From NCBI GenBank assembly GCA_028564925.1, contig CM053031.1:94949273-95013272 (forward strand): 64,000 bases of DNA, given 5' to 3'. A program made the translations under genes and the position numbers. Of the stretch, positions 33,203 to 45,000 are shown one piece after another. A model generated the notes under the pieces. It ran no database searches. It had not been told where the DNA came from and saw only the letters and a list, made by a program, of their open reading frames with translations. Source of the DNA: Lithobates sylvaticus (lineage: Eukaryota > Chordata > Amphibia > Anura > Ranidae). The first letter of the stretch is position 1. Every line of letters begins with the position of its first letter.

Positions 33203-34759
33203 CAGGGGTGCCCAACCACTGGCCCCCTGATGTGTCCTGCAACCTCCTTCTCTGGGATGGCAGGTCAGCAAGCCCAGATTGCGAGTTCCCAACCCGCCAT
33301 CCCCAAGCATCAGCGTGAAGAATGGAGCCGGCGCTAGAGGAAGCAGAGCCGATGCTTCCTGTATACAGACGGAGTGATACCAAATGTACTCCACCTGTGA
33401 CAGGAGCGATACAGGAAGCATCAGCTCTGCTCTCTGCTGCAGCAGCATGCTTCCTCTACCGCTGGTTCCTGTCACACTGATGCTCGGAGATGGTGGGTCA
33501 GAAAGCAGCCAGCAATACCAACTAACAGTACCCACCAGCAATACCCGCCAGCAGTATCCACCAGCAATACCTACCAAAAGTACCCACCTGCAGTACCCGC
33601 CAACAGTACCCACAAAGCAGTACCAGCCAGCAGTTCCCACCAACAGTACCCAGCAGTACCTGCCAGCAGTACCAGCCAGCAGTACCAGCCAGCAGTAGCC
33701 GCAAGCAGTACCAGCCAGCAGTATCCACTAGCAGTACCCACCAGCAAAATTAGCCAGCAGCACCCACCAGCAGTACCAGCCAGGAGTACCCGTCAGCAGT
33801 ACCCACCAGCAAAGTTAGCCAGCAGTACCCACCAGCAGTACCAGCCAGCAGTACCCACCAGCAGTACCAACCAGCAGTGCCAGCCAGCAGTACCCGCCAG
33901 CAGTACCAGCCAGAAGTACCAGCCAGCAGTACCCACCAGCAAAGTTAGCCAGCAGTACCCACCAGCATTACCCACCAGCATTACCCGCCAGCAGTACCCA
34001 CCAGCATTACCCGCCAGCAGTACCCACCAGCAGTACCCACCAGCAGTACCCACAAGAAGTGCCAGCAGTAGCCACAAACAGTACCCACCAGCAGTACCAG
34101 CCAGTAGTACCCACCAGCAGTACCAACCAGCAGGACCCACCATCAGTACCAGCCATCAGTTCCAGCTCTGGCGGACAGCCAGCTGCAGCCACCAGCAGAA
34201 CCAGCCAGCAGTACCCACCAGCAGTACCAGCCCTGGAGGACAGCCAACAGTACCCATCAGCAGGACCCACCAGCAGTTCCAGCCAGCAGTACCAGCCAAC
34301 AGTACCAGCCCTGGAAGACAGCCAGCACACCTGGGAGACAGCAGCAACTGGCGATACCTGCAGGAATCCTGAGGAAGAAGTGAAGATTGAGATCAATTGA
34401 GGTACAGGAAAACCGCCATGCATCAGTGTGAAAGCAGCCTTAGGCCCCTTTAACACGATTGGTTCGATCAGGTCCACCAGTAGAAACCTCCATTCACCTC
34501 TATAGAGTGGCAGATGTAAACGGTCTTGTGTCAGTTTTACCCGCCTATCTCCAATCCGATCCACTTAAAAATCTGTCCCCTTCTGTTTGGGCAGATCAAA
34601 TCGGAGGGCCTGTAGAGTAGAGCAGGCTTTGTCTGTGTCTGCTCTGCATATGCAGAGTGGACACGGACCTGTCATCTGCCCGCTCCGCTCATTGTGGCCC
34701 GCGACCGGTTACCAAGTCGCTAAAGTGGCCCTCGCTCCTCAAAAGGTTGAGTACCCCTG
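33203..34759. mobile_element. hAT element (1557 bp) with internal minisatellite
   Basis: The ends are CAGGGGTGCCCAACCACTGG and GGTTGAGTACCCCTG. The flanking 8-mers are TTTTATAC (33195-33202) and GTTTATAC (34760-34767), matching at 7 of 8. The body contains a CAGCAGTACC array and an embedded MITE-like segment near 34440-34610. No transposase. Confidence 0.75.
33520..34330. repeat. CAGCAGTACC(A)/CCAC minisatellite
   Basis: Roughly 60 units of 12-15 bp alternate CACCAGCAGTACC and AGCCAGCAGTACC, with longer insertions such as CTGGAGGACAGCCAAC. Frames up to 185 codons are repeat translations. Confidence 0.9.
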
Positions 34760-34767
34760 GTTTATAC

Positions 34768-35690
34768 AGTGTCTCTGGGAAAATAAAGTTTCACTTAATT
34801 TTTGCCTACTGTCTCCAAAATGTCATGACATCCTAACGAATGTGATTAATTTTAGCAAATTATTCCATTTAGTTTATAAAATGCTTTATGTGAATTTAGT
34901 ATTTATGGCTGAAATAATTCAACTCCCTCCTACCAAATTTTCACTTATAGAAAAGGATAAGATTTTGTTGAATCCATGAAAATGTTCATCTTTTTAATGC
35001 TGAAATAGAACTATTCCCTGTTTCAAGATTGCCTCCCAATAAAATGGAAAATATTCTATTTAGCTAATCCATATGATTTTCATATGATAACAAATACATA
35101 TTTTATCCATATTTCTGTCTGAAAGAAGCCATCTATCTGCTTTCAAATGAAAATCCTGAGACTCTGTTCTGCAAATATGTGCAATTTTTAAAACCTGTAT
35201 CTGAAACAATATTTCTGGCTGAAAAAGCTTAATCTGTACCTTAAAATTATTCTCATATTAATAAAGATGAAATCAAATCTGTACAATGCATTATCTCTAA
35301 GCAAATATTTAGCCTAATGTTATATTTATTGATGAAATCTGCCTGCTCCCTTCCTCGGAAATCGTGGTTTATCCAAAAAGGTTTAAAATATGTACTTGAA
35401 ATCACGTACATTTTTATATTTTACATTTCAGATGAACATGTAATATATTATTTTTTCCAGATGTAGTCTGCCTTCTCTCTACCTTAACACTATTGGCCTG
35501 TCCAAATTGGGTTAAAAGCTGTGCTGCAATTCTTTATATTGTTTCTCTCGTCTGGCTGACCTGTTTGTTGTATGGCCAACATATATCAGCCTGTGGTGCT
35601 AATCTGTTAATATGCACCACCTTAAATCATTTTTGGAGAGAAAAAAAGCTGCAATCTACTGGCTCTCCCCCTAACATAAAGTGACCATCT
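34768..35690. other. AT-rich sequence without feature
   Basis: Contains weakly repeated phrases of the type CTGAAATAATTC / CTGAAAGAAGCC / CTGAAAAAGC, but no clear unit. No gene seen. Confidence 0.35.
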
Positions 35691-36425
35691 AACTGCTTTG
35701 GGTGGGAAGAAGTCCCCAAACCAGTGTCCAGGTTTTTATGGAGACCGGCAGGCTGTGTGTGCAGGTGTGCACATCCTTTATAACGACAGGCTTGGATATA
35801 GTACAGGGCTCCCATTGGGAGGCAAGTGTGAATTGCTCTGGGGACAGTACTCCATGCAGGAGACAGGATATTCCTTGTCCAGAGGGCTGAGAGAATTGAG
35901 ATGGCTAAGCGTGTCTGGAGGACTGAGAGAGTTTGGGTGACTGAATGATTCTAAAGGACTGAAGGAACCTAGAGGTCTCAGAAAACTGAGAAGGCCCAGG
36001 GTGTCAGAAAATTCCCAATCAAGAGGCCAGGGTGTGGGCCTGTGCAGCAGGGAGCTCCAACTAAAAAGACTGAGAGAGCCAGGAAAGCTGGGTGAGCTGA
36101 GAGAGGGGCATAGGAGACACACAGAAATGCTGTGTGAGACGATCTGAGGGATCAACCAAAAGCCAAAGGCCAAGGTTTAAAGACTAAGCAGCGATACTGC
36201 TGAAGAGAGGAAGCCAGCTGGCTTGGTAGTATTTTCCCAGTTCCTGTTTTAATGGTGAAAAACCCCTGCATGGGCAACTAGTTTATGTTGGACTTTAATT
36301 TTGTTTAATAAAAGTGGTCCAACAGGCCCTGAAACAGAGTTCTGTCTGGCATGGACTCACTATAAAAGCTATTGCCACTGAGGTAAATTCCTCAGTATAT
36401 CATACTGTGCATACAAGCTTAATGT
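35690..36425. repeat. Possible LTR-like fossil sequence
   Basis: A GA-rich body (CTGAGAGAATTGAG, GGACTGAGAGAG) is followed by TTTAATAAAAGTGG and ACTCACTATAAAAGC. This resembles the end of a vertebrate LTR, but I could not delimit TG...CA ends or a target duplication. Confidence 0.25.
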
Positions 36426-36966
36426 CTGGCTTGCAAATCTGTAACATTTTTCCATCTTCAGTCTTTTAAAAAATACAATGTTTTTTTTCAATTTCCAGTT
36501 GCAATGCGCTTGCACTCTCCCTCAGAAATTGTGGCCTATCCAAAAAACACCCAAAAGGTATGCTGCAAATCTGTACAATCCTTGGAAATATACAATCTTT
36601 TTTTTATATTTTGGACATGAAAGTCCTTTGCAAAGACAGACAAGAACTCTGATTTAAATATGTAATATTTTTCAGTCTTCAATCTAAAAAAAAACATTTG
36701 TTTAATCAAGATGTCATTTTGTGTGCTCTCTCTCCCTCTGACATTTAGCTAAGCAGAATACATATTGCCCAGTTTCCTTTTTTGTGGCTCTGGAAAATGT
36801 CACTCTAATATAGTTACATATAACACCTGAAATGTGTCTCCATCTTCCAATGTGGCCCAATAAAAAAAAACTAAGAAACACTTACATGGTGTGCAGCATG
36901 CCCGTTAAATATTTCTGGTTGTTGACTGGGAAATAATAAATGAGAATAATATATGCCTCATAGCTT

Positions 36967-37345
36967 TGAGACCTTTCACACTGCCAGTGCAGCCGTGTTA
37001 GCGGTAAAGCGCAGCTAGTTTTAGTGGTGTTTTTCGGCCGATAGCGGGATTCTTTTAACCCCGCTAGCGGCCAAGGAAAGGGTTAAAACCTCCCACAAAG
37101 CACCACTGCCGAAGCGATTTAGGAGTGGTGTATACACCGCTCCCGCAACGCCCCAAAGACACTGCTTGCAGGACCTTTTTTTCAGTCCTGCAAGTGCACC
37201 GCCACAGTGTGAAAGCACTTGGGCTTTCACACTGGGGTGGCTTGAGAGGCGCTTTACAGGCACTAGAGAGTCACTTTTCAGGTGCTTTACATGTGCTATT
37301 TTTAGCGGTAAAACGCCTGAAAAGCGCCCGCAGTGTGAAAGGGAT
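36967..37345. mobile_element. TTTCACACTG-ended MITE, first of an inverted pair
   Basis: Starts ACCTTTCACACTGCCAG, ends GCAGTGTGAAAGGGATC, with internal AAAACGCCTGAAAAGCGCC. It shares ends and several internal phrases with 37385-37632 in inverse order, and with the terminus at 61478. Confidence 0.65.
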
Positions 37346-37384
37346 CTATATGTAAGCATTTTTACTTATCTGCTGTGCTTGAGG

Positions 37385-37632
37385 AAGACCCCTTTCACAC
37401 TAAAGGCGCTTTTCAGGCATTTTAGTGCTAAAAATAGCACCTGTAAAGCGCATGAAAAGCGCCTCTCAAGCCTCCCCTGTGTGAAAGCCGGAGTGCTTTC
37501 ACACTGGGGCGGTGCACTTGCAAGACCAAAAAAAAAGTGCTGCAAGCAGCGTCTTTGGGGCGGTGCAGGAGTGGTTCCCGGAGTGGGAGGTTTTAACCCC
37601 TTCCTCAGCCGCTGGCAGTGTGAAAGGGCTCT
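37385..37632. mobile_element. TTTCACACTG-ended MITE, second of an inverted pair
   Basis: Starts GACCCCTTTCACAC and ends GGCAGTGTGAAAGGGCTC followed by TAA. Inner phrases AAAATAGCACCTGTAAAGCG and GCTTTCACACTGGGGCGG mirror the first copy. A TAA flank would fit a Harbinger 3-bp duplication, but the left flank does not match. Confidence 0.6.
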
Positions 37633-37639
37633 AAGTGCA

Positions 37640-38760
37640 GTGAGTTTATACAATATTTAAGGCTGCTGTCTTTGAAATGGGCCCCAGGCCTCAATCAAAC
37701 TCTTTACATATTCTCCAGTCAATGTGCCATAAGTCTGGCTCTTGTCTCAAACTGTAGTGACATTTTTTACCTTGACAACGTACTCATCTCTGGAGTGTGG
37801 GTTTGTGGGGTTTTGGTGTACTCTGGGTTGACATTTTGTTAAACCTTGTACACAAAACAGTGTGTTACGGAAAAGAAGATTGCTAGCTATGCTTTGTGAC
37901 TTATTTTGACACTGTTTGGCACTTTCTAGGAAGCTGATAGTGTTAGCTGTTCTTGCACATAAGTTTATATACTTTGCAATAGATAATATCTAAATTGAAC
38001 CTCTAAAGTGAGATTTTAAGAGCAACCATACACATAAATCAAAATTTAATTTAAATCATCACTTTTCATTTGTTCAATCTTAAGAAGATTTTCCAAAAAG
38101 TTTTGATAAAATATTCTTCAAGTATATTTATTCCGAAACAGTGCAGAACCATAAAAACAGTAAGCATTAATAAGTTTACAAAGTTGAAATATAGAACAAT
38201 GTTCATTATATATAGAGGCATTCCTAGCTGACGATTTTCAAAACCACCTTTGACCATGGGGTTATTAGACTGTATTGGGTTGTTGATGCTGTATGTAAGC
38301 CAATAAATACAGTATATGAAATATATTTATAAAATATTTAAAATAAACTAAATTATTATACAATGCAATGTATGTGATGGCACAATACAGGGCTGCTGGT
38401 GTTGTCCCTGACAATCGCAATGTTCTCTGAAACCACATACAACTTTAATGAAGTTTGAAGGATTTTTGTTTTTATAATACTGCCCTGTAAGCCGCCTGAA
38501 AATACCCTCTCCCCACAGAATAATACCTTTAAAAAAATTTTTTTTCATTGGTACATGTCCCTACATGCCTCTGCTAAGGTTCCTGTGCCATTTGTTTGGC
38601 ATTGCCTAATAGCCCAGAAACTGGCCATCACTGATATCTAAGATTCAGCTCTTATTGACTTCAATGGGGATCATATTTGTGATCCAAACAGCTGTCATGT
38701 TTGCCGCACCTGTGGCGAACCTGAATGCGTTCGGCTCATTCCTAGTGGCTGCATTCATTT
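37640..38760. other. No feature recognised
   Basis: AT-rich noncoding sequence. Confidence 0.35.
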
Positions 38761-38765
38761 TAAAT

Positions 38766-38766
<1 letters not shown>

Positions 38767-38812
<46 letters not shown>
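38767..38812. repeat. (TA)n microsatellite
   Basis: About 23 TA dinucleotides without interruption. Confidence 0.95.
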
Positions 38813-38929
38813 CAGTCCCAAGAGTAGCCACGGCACTCTATGGTTGAGGTAAATGCCCAGGTGCTAAGCCACAAAGAAATCCATACAAATCCAAAGCTAG
38901 TATAAAGGTTGTCTTTTTTCACTTACATA

Positions 38930-39240
38930 TTTGAGAGTTTGGGCAAATTTGTGTTTATGTAGTATTGCATTATAAGGGCTGTGTCAGAGTTTTGCCACTG
39001 TATATTATACATATGATTGGAATCATCCACCCAGTGCATTAGGCCTACCAATAGATGCAGCTGTTCATTAAAATTTGGATATACTGTAAGGACTTCCTTA
39101 TTTTGTGATCCTCACTCTTCAAGTAAGCTCCACGTAAGAGTGAAACGCATTTGGAAGCACTAGGTGTATAGTGTGTACACTGGATTACTTAATAAATTAG
39201 AATTATGGCTACAGTGAGCAGCTCCTTTCTCTCTTCTAAA
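38930..39240 (+). repeat. Retroelement tail with hammerhead-like motif
   Basis: The stretch at 39121-39150 reads AAGTAAGCTCCACGTAAGAG then TGAAACGC. CTC/GAG could pair as stem II and GAAAC is intact, as in the GAAAC strand of hammerhead motifs. The CTGATGA strand is degenerate. It probably comes from a Penelope-type terminal repeat. Confidence 0.4.
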
Positions 39241-39574
39241 AACTAGTATGTGAAAGAAAATTCCTATTGATCTTTCCAAGAATTCAGTGTCCTTGTAATC
39301 TCCTGTAAACTGAATAGACAGCAAAAACATCCCTCTTTAATCTGTAGATTACTAGTCCCATGCAGCCACCTTATAATGGAGATGAACAAAGGAAGATATG
39401 TTTGATGTCCAGCTTGAGTGATATCCATAGCTGCCCTCACAGATACACTGTAGATGTGAATTTAAACATGAAGGGAAAAGAAGTCTGTTGTTTTCTGGAT
39501 CACCAGATGAAAATATAAGGAAAAAATTAAAAAAGAAGAAAACTAAGGTAGCCACGAGCCCAGATAGCAGGTGC

Positions 39575-39948
39575 GCATGCGCGGCAGCTCCCAAGATGGC
39601 CGCCGGCATCTAGAGCTCCGCTCCACCACAGCCCGCCGCTGACCACCGGAGCGTACGGAGCGCTCGTTCACCCCCCACACTCAGCCATCCTGGTAGGGGA
39701 ATCCCCAGGGAATCGGGTCATGTCGGTCCCGCTGGCCAGGCGCGATCTATCAGGCCAAAGACGGCCGCTCCCGGCCCCCTCAGCTATGCCAAGATGGCGT
39801 CGGCCACACGAGGCCCGCAGGCCTCAGAGGAGCAGGAAGCATCAATTGCGGACCAGGACCAGTCTGATCAACACTATGCAGGTACAGACTCCCCCCCCCC
39901 CTGCCAACAGCCAGCTCTCCCTCCTCTACTGAATCCTTATTGGGGAGA
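39575..39948 (+). promoter_or_regulatory. LINE 5' region with two YY1-type motifs
   Basis: CCAAGATGGCCGCC at about 39591 and CCAAGATGGCGTC at about 39788 match the AAGATGGC core of YY1 sites. Mammalian L1 elements carry such a site at their 5' end, where it helps position initiation. The region is GC-rich against AT-rich surroundings. Promoter function is inferred. Confidence 0.5.
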
Positions 39949-40884
39949 ATGGGCTCAGGATATCCCACTACCCCTATGCTGGACCCACACACAGGCATGT
40001 TACTCACTGATAGTGAGGCCCAAGAGGACATCCCTATCCCCACAGACTTCCAGTCTATGATGACAGCTTTCTCTCAGATGTTAACTAAAGGTCTGGCTCT
40101 GAATGCTGCCCAAATTACTGCATCACTACATGCTGACTTGCAGCAAATAGGTATGAGGATGGACAACATAGAAAATAGGGCTGACCAAGCTGTGGCACAG
40201 ATTAACCAGAACTCTGCCAGATTACAGGAAGTACAGGATCAATTGGAATCGGCGTTTGCAAAGATCGATGACCTTGAGAATAGGTCCAGAAGATATAACT
40301 TTAGGCTTCGTGGACTCCCGGAAACTGAAAAAGATGTTCAAAAAGCAGTTAAAACTCTGATTAAAAGCCTTATACCTGACATCCCAGACCACCGCCTAGA
40401 GCTGGACAGAGCACACAGGGCACTACAGGCCCCCAGAGCAGACGGTCTCCCCAGAGATGTCATTGTCAAACCACACCACTACGCAGTCAAGGAAGAGGTC
40501 ATGAGGAAAGCCAGATACTCAGACAACCTCACTTTACTCGGCCACAAGATCCAAATTTTTGCAGATTTGTCACCTTATACAGTACAGAAGAGAAGGTCTT
40601 TTAAACCGTTACTGCAAGTACTCCTGGACAAGGACATCACATATAAATGGTCCTTTCCTCTTCGCCTGAACTTTTCCTACAAAAACAGGAATTTCTGCTT
40701 CTCCTCTTTTCAGGAAGGGGAACGACTGCTAACACACCTCGGCCTGATACAGCTGGAACCGTCGCCTGCCAATGCTAACAAAGGGACCCCCTCATCGACC
40801 AAGAGACCACCGCCAGCAAGTCCGCTGCAACAATCCTGGCTGAAACAAGGACCCAAAAGGTCCAAGGAAACCATTCCACCTTGA
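39949..40884 (+). CDS. LINE ORF1 protein (coiled-coil, RRM-like nucleic-acid chaperone)
   Basis: An L1-type ORF1 product of 311 residues, counted from the first ATG at 39949. The frame is open from 39868 but has no earlier ATG. Residues about 36-113 form a long heptad-rich coiled coil. The RRM-like domain starts with YNFRLRGLPE near residue 116. The C-terminal domain carries IFADLSPYTVQKRRSFKPLL, the usual L1 pattern in which arginines contact RNA. Such proteins trimerise and coat the LINE RNA in the ribonucleoprotein. A second plus frame (39794-40060, starting MASATRGPQ) overlaps the start. Both frames cross a ten-C run at 39891-39900, so a one-base change there may have moved the true start from 39794. 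Confidence 0.85.
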   Translation: MGSGYPTTPMLDPHTGMLLTDSEAQEDIPIPTDFQSMMTAFSQMLTKGLALNAAQITASLHADLQQIGMRMDNIENRADQAVAQINQNSARLQEVQDQLESAFAKIDDLENRSRRYNFRLRGLPETEKDVQKAVKTLIKSLIPDIPDHRLELDRAHRALQAPRADGLPRDVIVKPHHYAVKEEVMRKARYSDNLTLLGHKIQIFADLSPYTVQKRRSFKPLLQVLLDKDITYKWSFPLRLNFSYKNRNFCFSSFQEGERLLTHLGLIQLEPSPANANKGTPSSTKRPPPASPLQQSWLKQGPKRSKETIPP

Positions 40885-42046
40885 GCATGTGCTCTTATGC
40901 TCTACTTGCTGCATGACTGAACTTTTCCCCTGATTTTGGGGACACATTTTTGGGGAAAGGTCTGTTTGGGGACTTCTCCTCTCCTCCTCTTCCTTATAGA
41001 GGAAGGCATTGGGGAGCCCCCCTTTCCCGGCTGGACCACATGATTGAGACATTCCTCACATTAGTCAGTCCTGTTTGTCCTTTTTTCCCTTTTTAAATTT
41101 TTTTTTTTTTTTTTTTAAATTTTTTTTTTTTTTTGAATAGTTAACTCCATTTGTAACGTTATGGCTTTACCTGGGAGCGATAGCTGGTTCTTTGTCTGCT
41201 GACTTCTATCCTGGTCCTTCCTACAAGGAGGACATACTGAGTCCTTAGCAGAATACAGTTGTTAACCCTAATGCCTGAATTCATTTACATGCTTAGAACA
41301 TTTATAAGTCAAGTTATAGGCTAAGGATGACACTTAGTATTTTTATTCTCCCCCTTGCTGGGGTGCATCGACAGTTTAGTTTTAATGCCTGGCTTTGCAG
41401 GGTCTGTTACATTTATTTGAATTTGCCTTTTCATTATTATTTTTTTTTCTTTTATTTTTATTTTATTGTAATTTTTTTTATATCCTAAATATTAGGCCTA
41501 AAGGGGGATCAGACCCCCAGGGGGCGCTCCGGAACCTGTTAATAATGGGGCGGATAGGACCCCTCAGTAGATACTGATTTAAGGTGGGGGGGCTGTGGTG
41601 GACCCATTGCGCCTTAACTGGATCAGGGGCCCTTTTGGGATTTCCTAGATCCTATTCCGGTTTTTCTGTTCCAAGAATAACCGGTACCATGGGGTTTGTG
41701 GTGGGTTTGGTTAATCCGAACCGACCGGGGGGTGGGAAGGGACCAGGGGGTCCCTTTGTTTTATTGTGTCACATGTCACACGTTAAAAGGTCTCAACAGC
41801 AGTTCATTAACCCTTTTGTCTTCTTCTTCTTCTTCTTTCCTTTCCCTCTTCTTTTCCCCTTCATACCTTCTCTCTCCCTCTCTCCAGACACTCTAGGTGG
41901 AGTTCATAGGTCACACAGAGTCCTCCACTCGACTCTCCCAGGCTCCAGGTTCATCTCTCTTTGCATCACGGGACGGAGGATGTTTCTTATCTCCCAACGG
42001 CAGGGTAAGTGCCATGACGACTGTATAGATCACCCCCTTCTGATCC
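40885..42046 (+). other. LINE inter-ORF region
   Basis: 1162 bp without a conserved frame. It has T-rich tracts (41094-41133, 41440-41480) and a pyrimidine tract (41816-41884) ending in CTCTCTCCAG, which looks like a 3' splice site or a ribosome-entry region ahead of ORF2. It is unusually long for an L1 spacer. Confidence 0.6.
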
Positions 42047-45000
42047 ATGCCTGACCAACCCAATCTGGCCGCCACCCTAAAAATAATATCACACAACACT
42101 CAGGGTCTTAACTCGCCGATCAAGCGAAGGAAAACCCTTCAATACTATCACTCGATACATGCAGATGTTGTCCTTCTGCAGGAGACACACTTCCCTTCTA
42201 CATACAAGCCCAAGTTCCTACACCAAATCTACCCACAATTTTTTTTAGCATCCGCAGAGAATAAAACTAAGGGGGTTGCGATCTGCTTTGCGAAACATTT
42301 AAATCTCTCCCAACCCGAAACTATAACTGATCCCCAGGGACGCTATATTCTGGTATCGGGTTTCATAGATGGGGAACTATACACCTTTGTCTCTTACTAC
42401 GCACCTAATAAGGGTCAAAAATCCTTCATGGAATCCCTGGTAACTAGACTGCAGAAACATTTCAAGGGGACGGTATTCATGGGAGGGGACACCAACTTAG
42501 CCTTTGACTTCTCCCTAGACAAGCTAGCAAGTGGTGCTTCGAAACCCAAACGCCCGTCTAAACAAAGCGTCCAACTTGCTAAGATTCTCAACGAAGCTGA
42601 CCTGATAGACGTATGGAGGGAAACTAATCCGCGCACCAAAGACTACACACACTTTTCCGCCCCGCACGGTTCCTTTGCCAGGATAGACCACATCTTCACC
42701 CGAACTTCCACACTCCCTCTCATTAGGTCCTCCAAGATCATCGACTCTTCCCTCTCGGACCACTCCGTAGTTACACTACTCACGTGTAAACCAGCAGGCA
42801 CCGAGTTCCGTCCGCGTTGGCGCTTACGGGAAACCCTTTTGAATGACCCTATACAATGTGCGTTACTGGAATCTGCTATTCAAGAATACTTTACGTTAAA
42901 CTCGACAGACGGGATATCCCCGACCATCAGCTGGGCGGCGCATAAAACTGTTATCAGGGGCAGTCTAATCCAATTGTCCTCTAAACTAAAGGCGGAACAC
43001 AGGGCTGAAACAGTGAGACTTACGGAAGAATTTCGTTCACTATCAAAAATGCATAAACGTAGCCCCAATGCACTTTCATTAGCAAAATTAGACACGGCTC
43101 GGGCACTTCTCAACATGACACTGACCACTTCAGCAGCTCAACATCTTCAATGGACCAGGGCCAAATTTTATGCACAACAAGATAGGATCGGTTCCAAATT
43201 GGCAGCTAAGCTTTCCCCCAAAACACGCACTCAGGCTTTTCCCAAACTGAAGGTAACCTCAGGGGAACTTTCACAGAACCCGAGCAAAATAATGGAAACC
43301 TTTAAACGATTCTACTCAGATCTTTACAAACGTAACCCCGGCCCCTCCACTACTTTACGGGATAAATTTCTACATGATCTGCAGTTACCCTCTCTAGATA
43401 AGACACATGCAGAACTTTTGGAGTCCCCCTTCACCCAAGGGGAAGTCTTAGATACTATAAAGAACCTTAAGCTGGGCTCTTCCCCGGGCCCGGATGGCCT
43501 ATCTACGGGATATTACAAGAAATTTGGTCACTGCCTGGCACCACACTTAACTAGAATGTTCAATTCTCTCAGGGATGGGGCCTCTTTAAATACAGATTTG
43601 AACTCGGCATATATTTCGGTGATACCGAAACCTGACAAGGATATCAGTGAGGTTGGCAACTATCGCCCTATATCTCTTATTAACAATGATATAAAAATAA
43701 TGACTAAGATACTTGCCAACCGACTATCTAGCTTTATCTCCACATATGTACATAAGGATCAGGTAGGCTTCATCCCCGGGAGACAGGGACCAGACCAGAT
43801 CAGACGGGCAGTAGACATCATTTCATTGCTAAAATCTAAATGGGACGGGGGCCCTGCACAAAAAGGATTTTTATTGTCAATTGATCTACACAAGGCGTTT
43901 GACTCAATAGATTGGGCATACCTGTCTGATATCCTTAGGCGATGGGGCTGTGGCTCATACTTTCTTAATCTTATCAACTCCCTTTATTCCACTCCGACGG
44001 CACAGGTGCGCCTACTGGGTAGGTACTCGGAATCCTTTCCCATCGGCAGGGGGACCAGACAGGGATGCCCTCTATCACCTCTCCTGTTTGCTATAGCAAT
44101 CGAGACTTTGGCCATCGCCCTGCGGTCAAACCCAGACATCAAAGGGGTACGTTGCGGCTCCCATGAGCACAAATGCGCACTGTATGCGGATGACCTCCTT
44201 CTTTTTATTACCTCTCCCCTGACTTCCATGCCTACGATCCTTCAGATCCTTGGGGACTTTAGTAAGATATCAGGCCTAAGGGTTAATATGACTAAATCAC
44301 TGGCTTTGAATGTAACCCTCCCGCCAGATACACTCAAACAACTTACAGATAATTTTACTTTCACTTGGGCTCCCTACCAGATCCCATACCTGGGTATCAA
44401 GCTTACCCCGAAAATAGAGGATTTATTCCGCGCAAATTATCCGCCCATGATAAAAAAATGCTTACAAGACGTGGAGAGGTGGTCTAAATGTGGTCTATCC
44501 TGGCTGGGCAGAATTCATGCGGTGAAAATGACGCTGTTACCAAAACTACTGTATCTATTCCGCTCGTTGCCGATCCCAATACCCAAACGTGTTCTCACCA
44601 AAACACAGTCGGACATCATTCGTTTTATTTGGGGTAGGAAAGGCTATAGATGTCCTTCTGAAACACTCTACAGATTAAAAACTCAAGGGGGTCTGGGACT
44701 TCCAAATCTTTGGGCTTACTATCAGGCTGCACGGCTGACACAAATTTCTTTAGCCTACTCTAGTCATGCTAAACCAGACTGGTTTACCATGGAACGACAA
44801 GCTGTTCCCTCGCACACCATCGACTTCCTCTTAAGTTGCTCTTCGAAAGACAGACCGGCTATCATGGCACCCACCCTATCACACTCTATAGCGCTTAGCT
44901 CCAAACTTTTCTCCCTGAGCTCAATCATATCCCCACTGAGACCCCTATCACACATTTTTCATAACCCTGAATTTCCCCCTGGGAAGAACATTGAAGCATT

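Noticed and set aside
33197-34564. Frames of 104-185 codons (WYCW-rich on minus, QQYPP-rich on plus)
   Set aside because: Translations of the CAGCAGTACC array within the hAT at 33203-34759.
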